DNA of 64,000 bases from Mastigias papua (Eukaryota > Cnidaria > Scyphozoa > Rhizostomeae > Mastigiidae): contig OZ025269.1 of the NCBI GenBank assembly GCA_964019165.1, positions 6,300,669 to 6,364,668 of the forward strand, read 5' to 3'. A program made the position numbers and the translations under genes. This document shows positions 1-11,915 of the stretch, piece by piece (position 1 is the first letter of the stretch; each line of letters starts with the position of its first letter). Below the pieces are notes generated by a model. The model was not told the DNA's origin. It did not search any database and saw nothing but the letters and a program-made list of their open reading frames with translations.

Positions 1-27
1 TTTTTCCTCCTGACTACTCTCCATGAT

Positions 28-903
28 ATGATGGACATGAATAAAATTCCATACCACATCGGTCGTCACGTGGGTTATCAAGGGCCGCATTGTCCAGTGG
101 GTAACCAGGCTGGCAATGTCAAGTATGCTACTGGAAAGCAACTTAGAACCAGATTTAGTATTGGTGCATGGAATGTAAGAAAGATGAAGGAAAGTGGCAA
201 ACTACACACTATTTGTGATGAAATGGATAGAAATAAACTAGAAATACTAGGAATTGCTGAGACAAATTGGACTGACAGAGGTAGTTTTAGAACTCATGAA
301 AACAAGACTGTAATCTACTCAGGAAAGGATGAAGGACATGGATATAGTAATGGAGTTGCAGTCATTTTATCAAAGGAATCAGCTAGGTCATTAATTGGGT
401 ATAATCCTATATTTGATAGAATACTTCATGTCAGAATACGAGCTAAACCATACAACATCAGTTTAATTCAATGCTATGCACCAACTGTGGCAGCTAGTGA
501 TGAGGAAATGGAAGACTTCTATAACATGCTGCAAGAAGCCATTGATAATACTCAAAACCGAGATATTGCAATCGTGATGGGAGACTTCAATGCAAAAATA
601 GGAATGCTAAACTACAATTCTGATATCTGTGATACATATGGTCTAGGAGACCAGAACGAGAGAGGTGCAAATCTTTTAGAGTTTGTAGTGTTAATAATCT
701 AGCTGTTGCAAACACACTTTTTCAACATCACCCAAGACATCTCTACACCTGGGTGTCACCTGATAGGAAAACACGCAATCAAATTGATTACTTTATGATC
801 AATAAGAAATGGAAAGGCAGTTTATAAAATGTGAAAACAAGACCAGGGTCTGATTGTAATAGTGATCACCAGCTGCTTGTAATTGACCTAAAGTTTAGAC
901 TAA
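28..903 (+). pseudogene. LINE endonuclease domain (EEP family), broken
   Basis: The first open stretch (28-702, 224 aa) matches the exonuclease/endonuclease/phosphatase family used by LINEs to nick target DNA. Visible landmarks are GAWNVR near residue 47, the glutamate of GIAETNW near residue 77 and the MGDFNAK box near residue 187. A frame change near 685-700 produces the stop at 700-702. In the next frame the domain continues through an NQIDYFM-type segment, meets an in-frame TAA at 825-827, then ends with the terminal SDH box (CNSDHQLLV) around 850-880. So the domain is nearly complete but disabled by one frameshift and one nonsense codon. This layout is related to the endonuclease found in proteins labelled craniofacial development protein 2-like, which is itself LINE-derived. 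Confidence 0.8.
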
Positions 904-2313
904 AACAGTTACAGAAACCACCAGCCATGTTAAGATTTGACTATACGACTATAAGTGATGACTATAGAGTTGAGATTTCTAATCGTTTTGAATCTTTGCT
1001 TCAATGTGATGATGACAAAACACCAAATGAACTATGGGAAGAGGGCAAGAATATTATACTTAGCGCTGCAAAGGGGCATATTCCCAGAAGAAGAAAAAAG
1101 AACTATCAATGGATCTCGAACCAAACCATTAATGAAGTAGAGAAACGGAGACAACTCAAAGCTAAAGGTTTAGATAATAATGTCAAAGTAACAGAGTACA
1201 ATAAGCAAAATGCATTAGTCCAACGAATGATGAGAAAAGACAAAGAGAAATACATTAATGAGCAATGCAAGCGCATTGAAGACAAGTCCATTACCAATTC
1301 AATTAAAGACCTTTATCAAGGTGTTAAAACTCTAACAAATAAATTCAAACCAACAATTGATAAAATTAAAGATGAAAATGGTAATATTCTTGGTGAAGCG
1401 GAAGAGGTGAAAGAAAGATGGGCTCAATATAGTACAGATCTTTATAAGAAAAATCCAAATATTGTCATCCCACAACACACATTTGTAGTAAACGATAAAG
1501 AAGAATTGCCGCCATTATATTCTGAAGTGGCTAAAGCAATTAACGAATTAAAAGCTAATAAAAGTCCAGGTTTTGACGATATTACAGCAGAGTTAGTAAA
1601 ATGTGGAGACAACAATGTCGTCAGTTACTTTCTCAAGCTCTGTACGTCGATTTGGTTAAAGAAAACATGGCCAGATGACTGGATTAAATCTGTATTTGTA
1701 CCAATTCCGAAGAAAGGCGACACTTTACAGTGCTGTGACAATAGAACCATTGCACTCATAAGCCACTGCAGTAAAATTCTGCTGAAAATCATTGCTGGTA
1801 GAATGCAAACTAAATTAAAAGAGGACATTAGAGAGGAGCAGACGTATTACTATTGCAAAAAATGCAATGATTTCATTAGTTAAAATTTGGAAAGACAGAG
1901 CAATTTCAATTACTACAAAGAAAAGACTTTTAACATCCTTGGTCTTTAGTATTGCTACTTATGGATCTGAGTGCTGGATACTAAAAACAACTGACAAAAA
2001 GAAAATTAACTCCTTTGAGCTGTGGTGCTATCGACGCTTATTAAGAATCAATTGGACTGATAAAAAGACTAATGAATACGTTTTAGGTAAAATTGGAACT
2101 AGTGAAAGACTGCTAACTGCCATTGTTAAGCGAAAAATGGCTTTCGTCGGACATATATTCAGAAAAGATGATATTTGCAAAGACTTATTAACTGGGGCCG
2201 TGTATGGGAAAAGAGGAAGAGGTAGACCAAAGACCAGGTACAGCGATAACATTCGAGAATTTGGTGGGAATCGGAGCTTTGTTGATTTATATCGACTAGC
2301 ACAGAATAGATAA
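904..2313 (+). pseudogene. LINE reverse transcriptase with catalytic core deleted, plus C-terminal domain
   Basis: From about 904 to 1850 the frame carries the connector and the first RT motifs: ELKANKSPGFDD near 1540-1575, and FVPIPKKGD and NRTIALIS-type motifs near 1695-1760. The frame then runs into a stop at 1881-1883. A second open stretch (1867-2313) begins abruptly inside the C-terminal region, with YGSECW near 1960, LWCYRRLLR near 2025 and GKRGRGRPK near 2210. The YADD catalytic box and RT motifs 2-7 are absent, so this is an internal deletion of several hundred bases. A fragment containing the kind of segment missing here is present on the minus strand at 32640-33340. Confidence 0.78.
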
Positions 2314-2570
2314 GCATGGAGAGCCACGGCTGTTCAGCTAAATGAACTTCCCGTCCAATGATGGTGAAGATAGAAAGATTGATGGACTGATTGAGTGGCT
2401 AGCTGATTGCCTAACTAACAGGCTAAGTTTTAACTCAATGTATTACTAATTGACATACTGAAAAAATGACATGCAAATAAGACATGCAATTCTATCAACA
2501 AAGCTGTTATTCTATTAGACTATTCATTTCAATAAGCTTTCAATTACAATTTCAAGTATGCTAAACAAAC

Positions 2571-4743
2571 CTGCCAGGGTCTATCCCAGTCTAATGGAAT
2601 AGCAGCTGAACCAATGAGAGCTCCAATAATGGTTAAAAATGATATTAGCCTTACATTATCAATGATCTTTCCAGTTCTATACCTGCAAATAAAAGAGAAT
2701 GCCTCTGTGGAATTACAAGAAAATGTGATATTAACTATGAAAACACAGGAACTTGGAAGTATAACAACTGCAACAGTATGTGACTATGGCCAACAATGGA
2801 TGTTATGTTAACTAGACAACAAAAATAGCTTTAAATTACTTAATTGAAAACTAATGGCACATCAAGAATGCATTATTGAATAAAAAGCCAAAAATGACAT
2901 TGAATGTCTGATAAAATTGAAACAGTAAAATACAATAAAGCTAAATTTCATGTCTAGATACAGAAATCATTAAAGTAAATGACTAGAGTAAATAAACAAA
3001 TGAGGAAAGCATGCATATACTAATAAACAAATTTACATCCTTCTAAATGATTCACATCATCCTAACACAAAAGGTAGTTATGTGTAAGCATGGGCATTAC
3101 AAGGCATAAGCAAAGTTCGTAAGCACAAGAACATACTCACAACTGTAAATCTACTATCTGAACAATACTCCACCATCTTCCATTTGAAACAAGCATTAAA
3201 TGGAATAATGCCATCACTGCCATTGAGCATGAAAACAAATATGTTTCTTCCATATTCCTAAGAAAATAAATTTTGTCTAAATAAAGAAAATAGTTGATCA
3301 TGTATGAGAGGATTAGTGGCATTAACCACAATATAGTTCAATATAATGCACAATTGAATTTAGACATAGGGAATAAATTATTGCATCACACTACTTTTGT
3401 CTCACAGCCCATCTTAGCCACTGTATGTAATACCAAGTGATTGGTCATGTGAAGTATTTGTAAAGATAGAATGATATGATGAATATGTCATATCTATTTT
3501 TGAATAAGTGTGTCATCTCAGAGGATACTCCATGTACCTAGGCCAAAAGCTCACTGCTATGCAATAAGCTCTTTCAGTGCTTGGCATGGAAATGCACTTG
3601 TACTCTGGAACATCTCTGGTGTACAGTTTGCATGAGATGCACTCTAGAAATGAGTACAGTACTTTCTCAAAATGTAAGCAAGCAGGTCAATTAAAATAAA
3701 TATAAAGAAAGCTCTCCAATTTCCTATTGTCTCATCAATGCATATTTCTATCAGAAATATGTGACTTGAATACTTACTGAACAAAAGGTGCTCCATACAA
3801 AATAGTGATGAAATGAAAGACAAAACTTCCAAGAAATGTTATCAGTATTGCTTTCATGAAACTATGAACCTATAAAATCAAGATGACTGTAAATTTGGTG
3901 TAACAATATACTTGCATTGTATACTAGTGAGCTTTTCAAGTAAATGGTTTGAAACGCTTTACAAGTACTATGAATAAGTTGCCACCTGTATATTTTCATA
4001 TTGAATAACCAATTTCAACTGGTCTGGTAGTGTTCTTAACATCTGCCTGATATTTCACCCACAGTTGCCAATGTTTGGTTATCAAAATGCTGCAGAAATG
4101 GGTATGGCAGAGTGGTGGAGTTAAGGCGGTGGGGTGGGGGGCAGACGCCATCACTGCCGGACAGTTAATGCGAAAGCAATCAATACATTGCAATACCAAA
4201 AGAGCATTATAGATCATGAGAAAGGTGACAAATGATTAGTTTTAAATTTATAAAAGGGACTGACGATGAATGAACAATATGCCAAGTTTTAGTATATTTC
4301 CAGATAGACGATTTCTGGGTGTTTGTTTAAAATGAAACAAATGCTAGAGATTTTGCAACATATTGCCATTGCTGGAGGTCGGCTGGAGATAACGTTGAAA
4401 TGCTGGAGTCTCCAGCAGAATGCGAAGACTTGGCAACTATGCTTACCTCAAAATTAATTTTTAGGGTAATACCTCCCGCTTCTTCACTCACCTTTCTCTT
4501 GGTATTTGTCCGGGAAGAATTGCTTTCATTTTCAACAACAAATGCACCAGAAGATATCCATCCAGCCGTTACTGATAGCGACAAGTTAGCCAAAAGAATC
4601 TTTACAGAAGATACAACACACGACCGATTCTCCAGGCAGAATTCGTAACCAAGAGAGTTTTGTATTATAGTGAATGTCATGAGTGATGCAAACTGCGTTG
4701 CGCAAGAGAAGCCTAAAATTCTTCTGTTGTTGAAGTCTATCAT
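2571..4743 (-). CDS. PIGF: PIGF, GPI-anchor biosynthesis class F membrane protein (3' end off window)
   Basis: PIGF is a small multi-pass ER membrane protein that stabilises the ethanolamine-phosphate transferases PIGO and PIGG during GPI-anchor assembly. Four coding exons on the minus strand join in phase: 4743-4447 (99 codons), 3869-3778, 3257-3141 and 2682-2571, each with GT/AG borders. Exon 1 begins at ATG 4743, preceded in frame by TAA, and holds two hydrophobic segments (about residues 9-28 and 47-68). Exon 2 encodes the FITILYGAPF stretch and exon 4 ends with the family hallmark IPLDWDRPWQ. A donor follows directly (CAG then GTTTG). The final exon, which in the family holds the last membrane segments, is not found between 2570 and the left edge, so it probably lies outside. 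The LINE at 1-2400 sits in that intron. Identification rests on the hallmark motif and the order of segments. Confidence 0.85.
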
Positions 4744-6390
4744 TGTTTATTTTCAGCTGCTCTACTCTATGTTCAAAGAAAGATCATCTTCAACAAAATC
4801 CCTCGAAAACCTACAAAACTCTTTTAGTTTACCAGCACATGCGGCCTCTTTCTTGATACCATGTTGGTTGTTGCTGTTGCAACTGTGGTTGTTTTTATTG
4901 GAGGCATTCAGCAGTTCTGTTGTTTAATAAGACCAGTCGTTATCATGCTGGGCCTGGAGATATTTTCATTGGTACCAAAGCTTTTTATTGGCCCCTCAAG
5001 CTCCTCCATAATACTTTTGAAGACCCCTCCATCCTACAACTGCAATTTTTCAAGGTCCCCTCTCCTTGTATAGAAAAATTTAATAGCATGTTCCTGTGTA
5101 ACTACTGACAGTTCAGCAGCATGAAATGTGACCGATTCTCTCTCTTTATTCATTTGTAAATAAATAGATCAACAATAGATTTATCTGCAAACAAGGGCGA
5201 CGCGACGGGGCGATTTTTTTTGTGAGGGGCTCTAGTGAAAAGACCAAATATGTGGAGGACGTAAAGATTGTTGAAAACTTTTACTTGTGTTGTACATTGC
5301 AAAAATAAGATATAATTTACACACAAAAACTTCTAGCAAAATTTGTGATTTATCAACAGGACACCCATTTAACGTTACAACTTGCTTATACATTTAAAAT
5401 CATGATTCATGAAAAAATTTGCACTTCAAGTAGAGGGACCACTGATTATGTCTGGAGGGGGGGTGGTAGATATTCTCTTTAGTGACATAGGAGGACCCAC
5501 CATGATTGGGTCGGATGTTACACAAAATTTTTTAAATTTTACCCTCTAGACTGGCTTTAAAACAATCTTCCAGACTAAACCTTTGCCGAGTAGATTTACC
5601 AAATAAGTACTGAAACATGCCGAGTTACCGAAAAAGTTTCTAAGTTGCTATGTGCTATTGGAATTTCTCTAGTCTGTAATTCAGGTGGATTTTCAACCAG
5701 CGTTTTCAAATTTGCAAAATAACAGAACCGATTTGCAACATGGTTTATCACTACCATGCATTCATTCCGTTTGCAAAGGAAAACAGTCTTTCCCCTTTGG
5801 CACTCTTTGGAGTAAAATGTTTGCTGGTTGAAACTCCCTGCACCGAAAAAATGATTAAAGCTAATAGCTTCAATTTAATATTAATACTGACCAAAATATA
5901 TCGTGATATTAGTTTAGCTGGGAGCGATCATGATTATTACAGACGATATGAATAAAAATTTCACTGATCTGATATACTTTAGGAGAACACTTCAGGTATT
6001 TTAATGGCCCCTTTTTTGCAACTTTCTTATCGATGATCTCCGTTGCAGTCCAAAAACTTTTTTTAGCCCTCTAAATACCTTCCAGCCCCCTACCCTGCAT
6101 TTATAATGACTGGTCCCTTATGAGAAAGTGATGTATAAGGCAAAAAGCATTTTGGAAGAAGCAGTTCTGCCAGGGGAGGGCTATGGTCCTCCCAACGGAA
6201 GTGTCAACCCCCTAACAGAAAATTCTTGGCACCAACGCTAGTACAAAAATAACCTAAATTGGCATTTCCGCAGCCAAATCGCTTTAACATTTTGCATTCT
6301 AGGGGGAAGAGAAAGAAAATTATGTTATACTGATTTGAAAATCTCAACTGAAGATTCTGCAAGAGGCTTACACACATGTTGTTTTGTTAG
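4744..6390. other. Intergenic, no gene recognised
   Basis: Upstream of PIGF. Short open frames occur on both strands but none has a recognisable motif or splice structure. The G-rich patches near 5195-5230 and 5450-5520, and the phrase about 6170-6235, look like old repeat sequence, without clear ends. Confidence 0.5.
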
Positions 6391-6394
6391 AATC

Positions 6395-6500
6395 TAGTCT
6401 CTAAGACTATAGAGGCTCAAAATCCTTGAAAGTTAAGAATAATTTAAGAGTAATGCAAGGCTCAAGCATGATCAAGGCTTAGAGTTTTTGATTATTTGAG
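6395..6500 (+). repeat. Copy of the GAGGCTCAA / TTAAGAAAA repeat family
   Basis: This stretch has AGAGGCTCAAAATCC, GTTAAGAATAA and CAAGGCTCAAG words, closing with TTTTCTTAAGAAAAC. The same word set recurs at 8125-8225, 9881-9985, 11555-11710 and 17951-18297. It probably represents subterminal repeats of a non-autonomous element. The pair 6395-6500 and 8125-8225 brackets the Tc1-like pseudogene. Confidence 0.5.
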
Positions 6501-6802
6501 TTTTCTTAAGAAAACAAAGCAGGTATGAGCTTCACTTATCCGGTCTGAGAGTCATTATGTACTATGATGCAACACAGAAGAGATATTTTGTGAACATGCA
6601 CTAGGTGCGCAAAAATTGTGTACCTCCTAGTGATTTTCAAAATAGCGGCCAGGGCACCATATGTTGTTGTTTGAAAATTGCCAACGGTTTCTTTGACCAA
6701 CCATTCGCATTCAAAGTAAAAAAAAATAGTCATGTAATTAACATGAACATTAGCTTGATAAACCAAGCTAGAATTCTGATAACAGTAACAAAGAATTCAA
6801 AG

Positions 6803-7853
6803 TTATTTTGGTATTTTGTTGGGTAGCCAAACTTCCTTTTCACAGGCAAAATTCTTCGTGGAAGGGACTCGTATAATTTGCCAAAAAACACCCTGAAATT
6901 CGGTCATATTCAGAAAGGACTCGGGCTTGAAGCCTTTTTTGGCTGTTGGAGGACCTCTTGGGTCATGAATAAGCTTGTTTTTTAAGAACAGCTATATGTT
7001 TTCTATGATGCTCATGTCAGGGCTTTGTGCTGGCCATGGCAAAACAGGAACACCTCGAAGAGAAAGATGTGATTTTGTGTATGCTGCTCGATGTGGGGGT
7101 GCATTATCCTGCTGAAATATAAAAGGCCTATGAGCAGTTCCAAACATTAACTCAACATTGGCAAATATGTTGACATGTAATAGGTAGATATACTTTTCAG
7201 AATTTATGGTTCTACCACAGACTACCAATTTATCAACGCCATTTGACCCAGTGCACCCCCAAAACATCACAGAGGTGGCACCTTGGAATGTCTGCTCAAA
7301 GAGAGTAGTATCATTTACATCTTGCTTTGTACGCCATACTCGTAGTCTCTTACAGTCATTTTTGAGTCCAAACCTGCACTCGTTGGAGAACACCACGTCA
7401 TTCCACTCGGGTACTTTCAATTCCTGAACAGCATTGGCCCACCATATCCTAGATTTCCTACTATAAAAGGAAGCACATGGTTTTCTTCTTCTGGCATGGC
7501 TTCTAATACCATATTTCTTAAAAACATGTTTCACAGTCCACTTGGAAAGGTTACCATTGAGGTGGGTTGAAGTTAGTTCATTCGTGATAGTTTTCAAATA
7601 TGAAAACGTATGCTGCTTTGCAAGACAACAAACACACCTCTCTCCCCGAACATCAACTGTTTTTGGCCTTCCACATCTGTTTAGCTTGTCATGAGAGCCA
7701 GTCTTTTCATTACGCTTACAAATTCTTATTACCGTAGAATGGGAAATGGGGACAACCGATAGCTGTTGTAATTTGTTTGAAAGATAATCCATTTTTTCGT
7801 AAATTTATTCCTGAAGCTCTCTCAAAATTTGTTAATTCATTAGTTCTAGGCAT
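6803..7853 (-). pseudogene. Tc1/mariner-type transposase, inactivated
   Basis: This is a cut-and-paste transposase of the Tc1 group, about 350 codons from ATG 7853 to TAA 6803, close to the usual 340 aa. The N-terminal paired helix-turn-helix DNA-binding region starts MPRTNELTNFERASG and contains a GRPK hook near 7660. The DDE core follows, with FQQDNAPPH (second Asp) near 7095 and SPDMSIIEN (Glu) near 7000. Three lesions are visible: a frameshift around 7745-7770, an Asn codon at 7382-7384 where the first catalytic Asp belongs (FSNECRF), and an amber stop at 6992-6994 replacing the Trp after IEN. Beyond the stop the frame continues as LFLKNKLIHDPRGPP to the natural end. Terminal inverted repeats were not located. 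Confidence 0.85.
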
Positions 7854-8124
7854 AGCTTCGCATTTTTGCTAAATTTCTTTTGTTTACAAAGTTTACCCTT
7901 CGTTCACAGTGTTAGCTTGTATATTTATATATATAAGATCTTCTAGTTGGCCTTAATTGGCTTTTATTATAGCCATTCATGCTTTTGCTAGCCAACTGTT
8001 TAAATAAATCGATAATAAAGAAAAAATAATTAATACTCTTCAGGGAGTGTTTGTTACACACATTTTAGTATGAGAATATTGTCTATACGAGTACTAATGT
8101 CCATAATCGCTAAAATTTACAATA

Positions 8125-8225
8125 ATCTAAGAATAATCTTAGGCTCAAAATAAAAAATTTTAAGAACATTGAGGCTCAGCGAAACATCAGGTATTCTTAT
8201 AAAAAGTGTGCTTTTTTAACGAAGG
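8125..8225 (+). repeat. Copy of the GAGGCTCAA / TTAAGAAAA repeat family
   Basis: The words CTTAGGCTCAAAA, TTTTAAGAACATTGAGGCTC and ATTCTTATAAAAAG match those at 11555-11620 closely, including the shared AAGAACATTGAGGCTCAG. It is the right-hand partner of 6395-6500 around the Tc1-like pseudogene. Confidence 0.5.
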
Positions 8226-9880
8226 GCAGGTTTCGTCCTAGGTTCCTAGTAAACAGGAGAGGATGCTTATTAATTTTTTATGTGTTTCCGGCCCCGGAGC
8301 TTATTAGGACCCCCCTTTATTAAATTTCAAGGTATGAAACATGACTTTGAGGCTTTTTCATGACATTTCTTCTTTGATGAAATGATAGTGTTGCTTTCAC
8401 CAATTGAATGTATCTTTTGATGTTTGTCTGGAGCGCAATAGACAGCTAAATTGTTAGTATATTTTAGAAATACTTCGACCTCCCCTGATAATTAAGAATC
8501 CCAGTTTATTAGGTTTTAGAAATATTTCCGATCCCCCCGTTTATTAGGGACTTAAGGGTATAGGTATTTTTAATTTTAAAAAGCTGTAAATATTTCTATT
8601 CAATTCATGGTTAACCTAGGGTACATAATTTGACAGCAGTTATTAAAGATCTAAAAGGTTAAAATCATCTCTTTGATATGACATACTGACTATAAGCTGC
8701 AAATTAACATAAAGTGGTAGAGAAATATTAGCCTTTCACGTAATCGGGCAATGTTCGAAGGACTCATTTGAATTTACTTGCAGGGAGCCGCCTTTTCTGA
8801 AAATTTTGGTTTTGAAGAGTAGCATTTTGCAATAGCATAAAGTATGAAAGTAATGTAGGCTAAAGCTTTTTCTATACGGGAAGGGGGGAACTTTTAACGG
8901 AAAATGCGAATTCCGAAATACCAAGAACTAATACGTAACAGTTTATGGTCCTTTCTGATTACAAAACTGTGAGCAGTGACTTTCTATGCCCGGGTTTTAT
9001 ATTGAAATATATAAGATATTGTCATTGGTAGACCCGAGGGCCTGTGAATTTAAATAAGCCCTCCCCTCAAGTAAACCCCCAACCACAAAATCGTTTCTGA
9101 CAAATAAATTCTCGGGGGCTTAATCGAGTCATTATGGGAATTTTAAAACCCGTGTTCTTATAAAATTGCTCTTTTATGAAAATTAATGCACGTTGAACAC
9201 TCAATAATAGCCGGTCTGTCTAACGCGTGTCATAAGTCAGTGCAAGCTTTGGAACTCTATTTTCATAGCATTTTAAAAATTTTACTTTGAGCAGATCAAG
9301 ACAATAACTCACACGTGTAAGCTTACTATTGCTTCACCATGTTAGGAAGTGTTCTAAAGCAGATTTTAACGATGTTGCATAAATACTGTATAAGAATCTT
9401 ACGTCGCTATTTTAACAATGGAATGTGTGCAGTATCATATCGCCATTTATCTGATGATAATAGTCAATTATTACTTCCATATTTCAATACCTCGAAAACC
9501 GTCAAAAACAAAACTTGATTTCATCTTTACTGTAAAGAGGGAGGCTCCATATTCTCACAGGATTCAAAGACATGACGTCAAAATTTTCATCTGAGCTTAC
9601 ACTTCTATCTCTATTGTACATATTTACCCCGAGCCCTAAATGGAAAGTCATCCCTCCCTCTGAATTTAAAGGGGGTAAGACCAAAACTGATTCAGTAAGT
9701 TAATGGTGCTATTATTGAGTGACATTTCGGGGATGACTCCTTTTGGAAGTCAAGCATTTCTGGTTGGATATAAGCGCTGATCGTCATGAGAATGCCCAAG
9801 CAGATCAAAATCAAAAGTTATAATCTTTGCCAAACAAATTAAGACCTACAAGAACTGATGACAAAATAGTTCACCATCTA
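8226..9880. other. Intergenic, no gene recognised
   Basis: No coding segment is supported. C-rich/G-rich runs at about 8290-8325, 8480-8550 and 9045-9125 (phrases such as GGGGGCTTAATCGAG) resemble the element family seen with clearer ends at 39121-39843. Confidence 0.5.
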
Positions 9881-9985
9881 TACACGTTTTTTCTTGTAAG
9901 AAAAAAGGCTTATAAGAAAATGAGGCTCAAAAAGCCAAAATCTTAAGAAAATGTTAAGAAAATCACAAGGCTCAATTGAATGTTC
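9881..9985 (+). repeat. Terminus of the TACACGT...TTATAAGAAAA...GAGGCTCAA family
   Basis: It begins TACACGTTTTTTCTTG and continues with GCTTATAAGAAAATGAGG, CTTAAGAAAATGTTAAG and CACAAGGCTCAA. Read in reverse complement, the right end of the element at 17951-18297 gives nearly the same series in the same order over about 100 bases. A weaker opposite-facing copy sits at 11555-11620, so 9881-11620 could be one element that received, or carried, the LINE between them. Confidence 0.6.
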
Positions 9986-10009
9986 CAAAGCTCATTGTTT
10001 TTTTAAATG

Positions 10010-11329
10010 CTTTGCGAGTTCTTCTATAAAGATGGAAGCTTTTCTTTGATAATCTTGCATAGAAAAGATTTGATAATCATTTGAAAAGGAAGCGCAAGAT
10101 CAACTTGTTGAATTTTTAACAGCAAACAATAAGCTATCAAAGAACCAATTTGCCTACCGCAAACTTCATTCAACAATAACATCACTGTTGAATGTAACTG
10201 AGTCTTGGTATAGTAACGTTGATCGAAGACTGTCAACATTAGCCTTTTCCTTGATTTAAGAAAAGCATTTGGCACCATTAATCATGACATTCTATTAGCC
10301 AAATTAAAAAGATATGGCATCTGTAAGAAAGAGCTCGCATCTTTCGCTTCCTACCTCACAGAACGACAGCAGTATTGCTACCTTAATGGCCAGAATTCAG
10401 AGAAAGGACTGGCTAATTGTGACATTTCTCAGGGGTCATGCTTAGGACCTCTTCTATCTATTTTATATGCTAATGATTTTGAAGAGTCCCTGGCAAAATT
10501 TACACCAAATATGTATGCAGATGACACGAGCATTATTTTAGGTGGGGAGGATGCTTACCAACTTTTGGAAGATTTAAGAAATGAGCTGCAAGATGTTATA
10601 GATTGGCTAAGACAAAACAAGTTAAGCCTATATGTAATCAAATGCGAATATATGTTGTTAGGCAGTAATAAGCAATAAGGTAAGATCTCTGAAATCGGTG
10701 ATCTTAAGGTTGGGGAAGATGAAATCAAGCGAGTTAGAAAGACAAAGTATTTAGGGCTAACTATTGATGAAACCCTGTCATGGAACTAACAGTATAGGAT
10801 AGTAAAGAGAAAAGTGAAAGGGGGTCTTGATTCCATCAGGAAGCTTAGACAAATGCTCCCCCAATCAAAGCTTTTTCAGGTATACCAGGCATTGGTGGAA
10901 AGTCACCTCAGATATGGCAATATAATATGGGGTCACCTTTCTGCAACTAAACTCAACAAACTGCAAAGGTTACAAGACAGGGCAATTGCATTGATCCACT
11001 CTGCACCTATTAAGGACAGAATGCCATCTGCAACATTAAGAGTATATGAATTAATTAAGCTTGATCAGGCGGTGATGGTGCATAAATTTCTCAATGGGCA
11101 ATGTCCACAAGTCCTTAAGCAAACGTTCACAAAACGATCTCAGGTTTCAAAATATGAAACAAGAAGATCGGATGACCTGCAGGTACCAAGAACTAGGCTT
11201 GAAATAACGAAAAAGAGCTTTTCTTATCAAGGCGCCAAGGTGTGGAATGAGATTCCAAACAACATAAAAAATGTGGAATCTGTTGCAGCCTTCAAAAAGC
11301 AAGCTAAAAACTACTTTCTGGGCCAATGA
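10010..11329 (+). pseudogene. LINE reverse transcriptase remnant (CR1/L2/jockey-like)
   Basis: A 5'-truncated non-LTR reverse transcriptase lies on the plus strand. A LDLRKAF-like box near 10250, AKLKRYGI near 10305, SQGSCLGPLL near 10425-10460 and the catalytic YADDTS near 10515 are readable. DWLRQNKLSL near 10600 and YLGLTIDETLSWN near 10750-10790 follow. In-frame TAA codons near 10677 and 10788 interrupt it. The last part is open from 10814 to 11329 (171 aa) and ends with the usual LINE C-terminal signature KVWNEIPNNI near 11240. It is clearly a different family from the LINE at 1-2400. No endonuclease domain is visible upstream. Confidence 0.8.
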
Positions 11330-11915
11330 AAGATAGAAGACCCCCTGAAACATGACCTCCTGGAAGAACATTGCAATTTTTTTTCAATATTTGTAAACAA
11401 ACTATAGATAATCTAATGTTTGTAGTTGTTTTAGCTGAAGAAGTTTTCATGCATAAAAAGTTAATAAAAAAAGCTTCATAGCCAATACTGGTAACCTCTT
11501 CAAGCCAGTTTACTTCAGTAAATGTTAAGAAGAAAATCTCACTCTCAGTTTCTGGAAAAGTTAAGAACATTGAGGCTCAGGGGAAAAAAGGGGCTTTCTT
11601 ATAAGAAAAGCTTGTAGCCTATAGTCTAGTTTTTAATTTTTCTTTAGTATAGAACTAGAAATTCTTAATTGTTTGGTCAGCCTAGTACTAGTTTCTTATA
11701 AAAAAGTTTCTTATAAAAGCCTAGTGCATTCAAACAATCTCTAGAGCTCCTTAGCAGTTTAGAACGTCTGCCTATGCACCTCGAATTTCAAATATGAAAA
11801 GATGTAAATATAGCATTGCTGCTAGTTACAATTTAAAGGCGACCATATTGTGTCATCAGTAATATTCTGCTTATTTTACATTTGTCTGTCCAGCACCCTA
11901 CCTTTCTCACTAATG
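11330..11915. other. Repeat-derived spacer 3' of the Kv gene
   Basis: Contains GAGGCTCAGG and TTCTTATAAGAAAAG at 11555-11620 and further TTCTTATAAAA words at 11690-11720, which belong to the repeat family described at 9881-9985. The rest holds nothing recognisable; some of it may be 3' UTR of the Kv channel. Confidence 0.45.

Larger units (their letters stand above)
1..2400 (+). mobile_element. LINE (RTE-like non-LTR retrotransposon), internally deleted copy
   Basis: One degraded LINE copy lies in the last visible intron of PIGF, antisense to that gene. It keeps an apurinic-type endonuclease, the start of the reverse transcriptase and a C-terminal domain. The catalytic part of the reverse transcriptase is missing, because at about 1835-1885 the sequence jumps from the early RT region to the C-terminal domain. 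The left end may continue outside the window. The 3' part ends in a short repetitive tail around 2380-2430. The class (RTE-like) is inferred from the combination of endonuclease, RT and a C-terminal domain rich in K, R and W; a Repbase search would settle the clade. Confidence 0.8.

Noticed and set aside
4861..5108. Hydrophobic plus-strand frames upstream of PIGF
   Set aside because: Overlapping frames, no splice or family support; composition explained by T-rich sequence.
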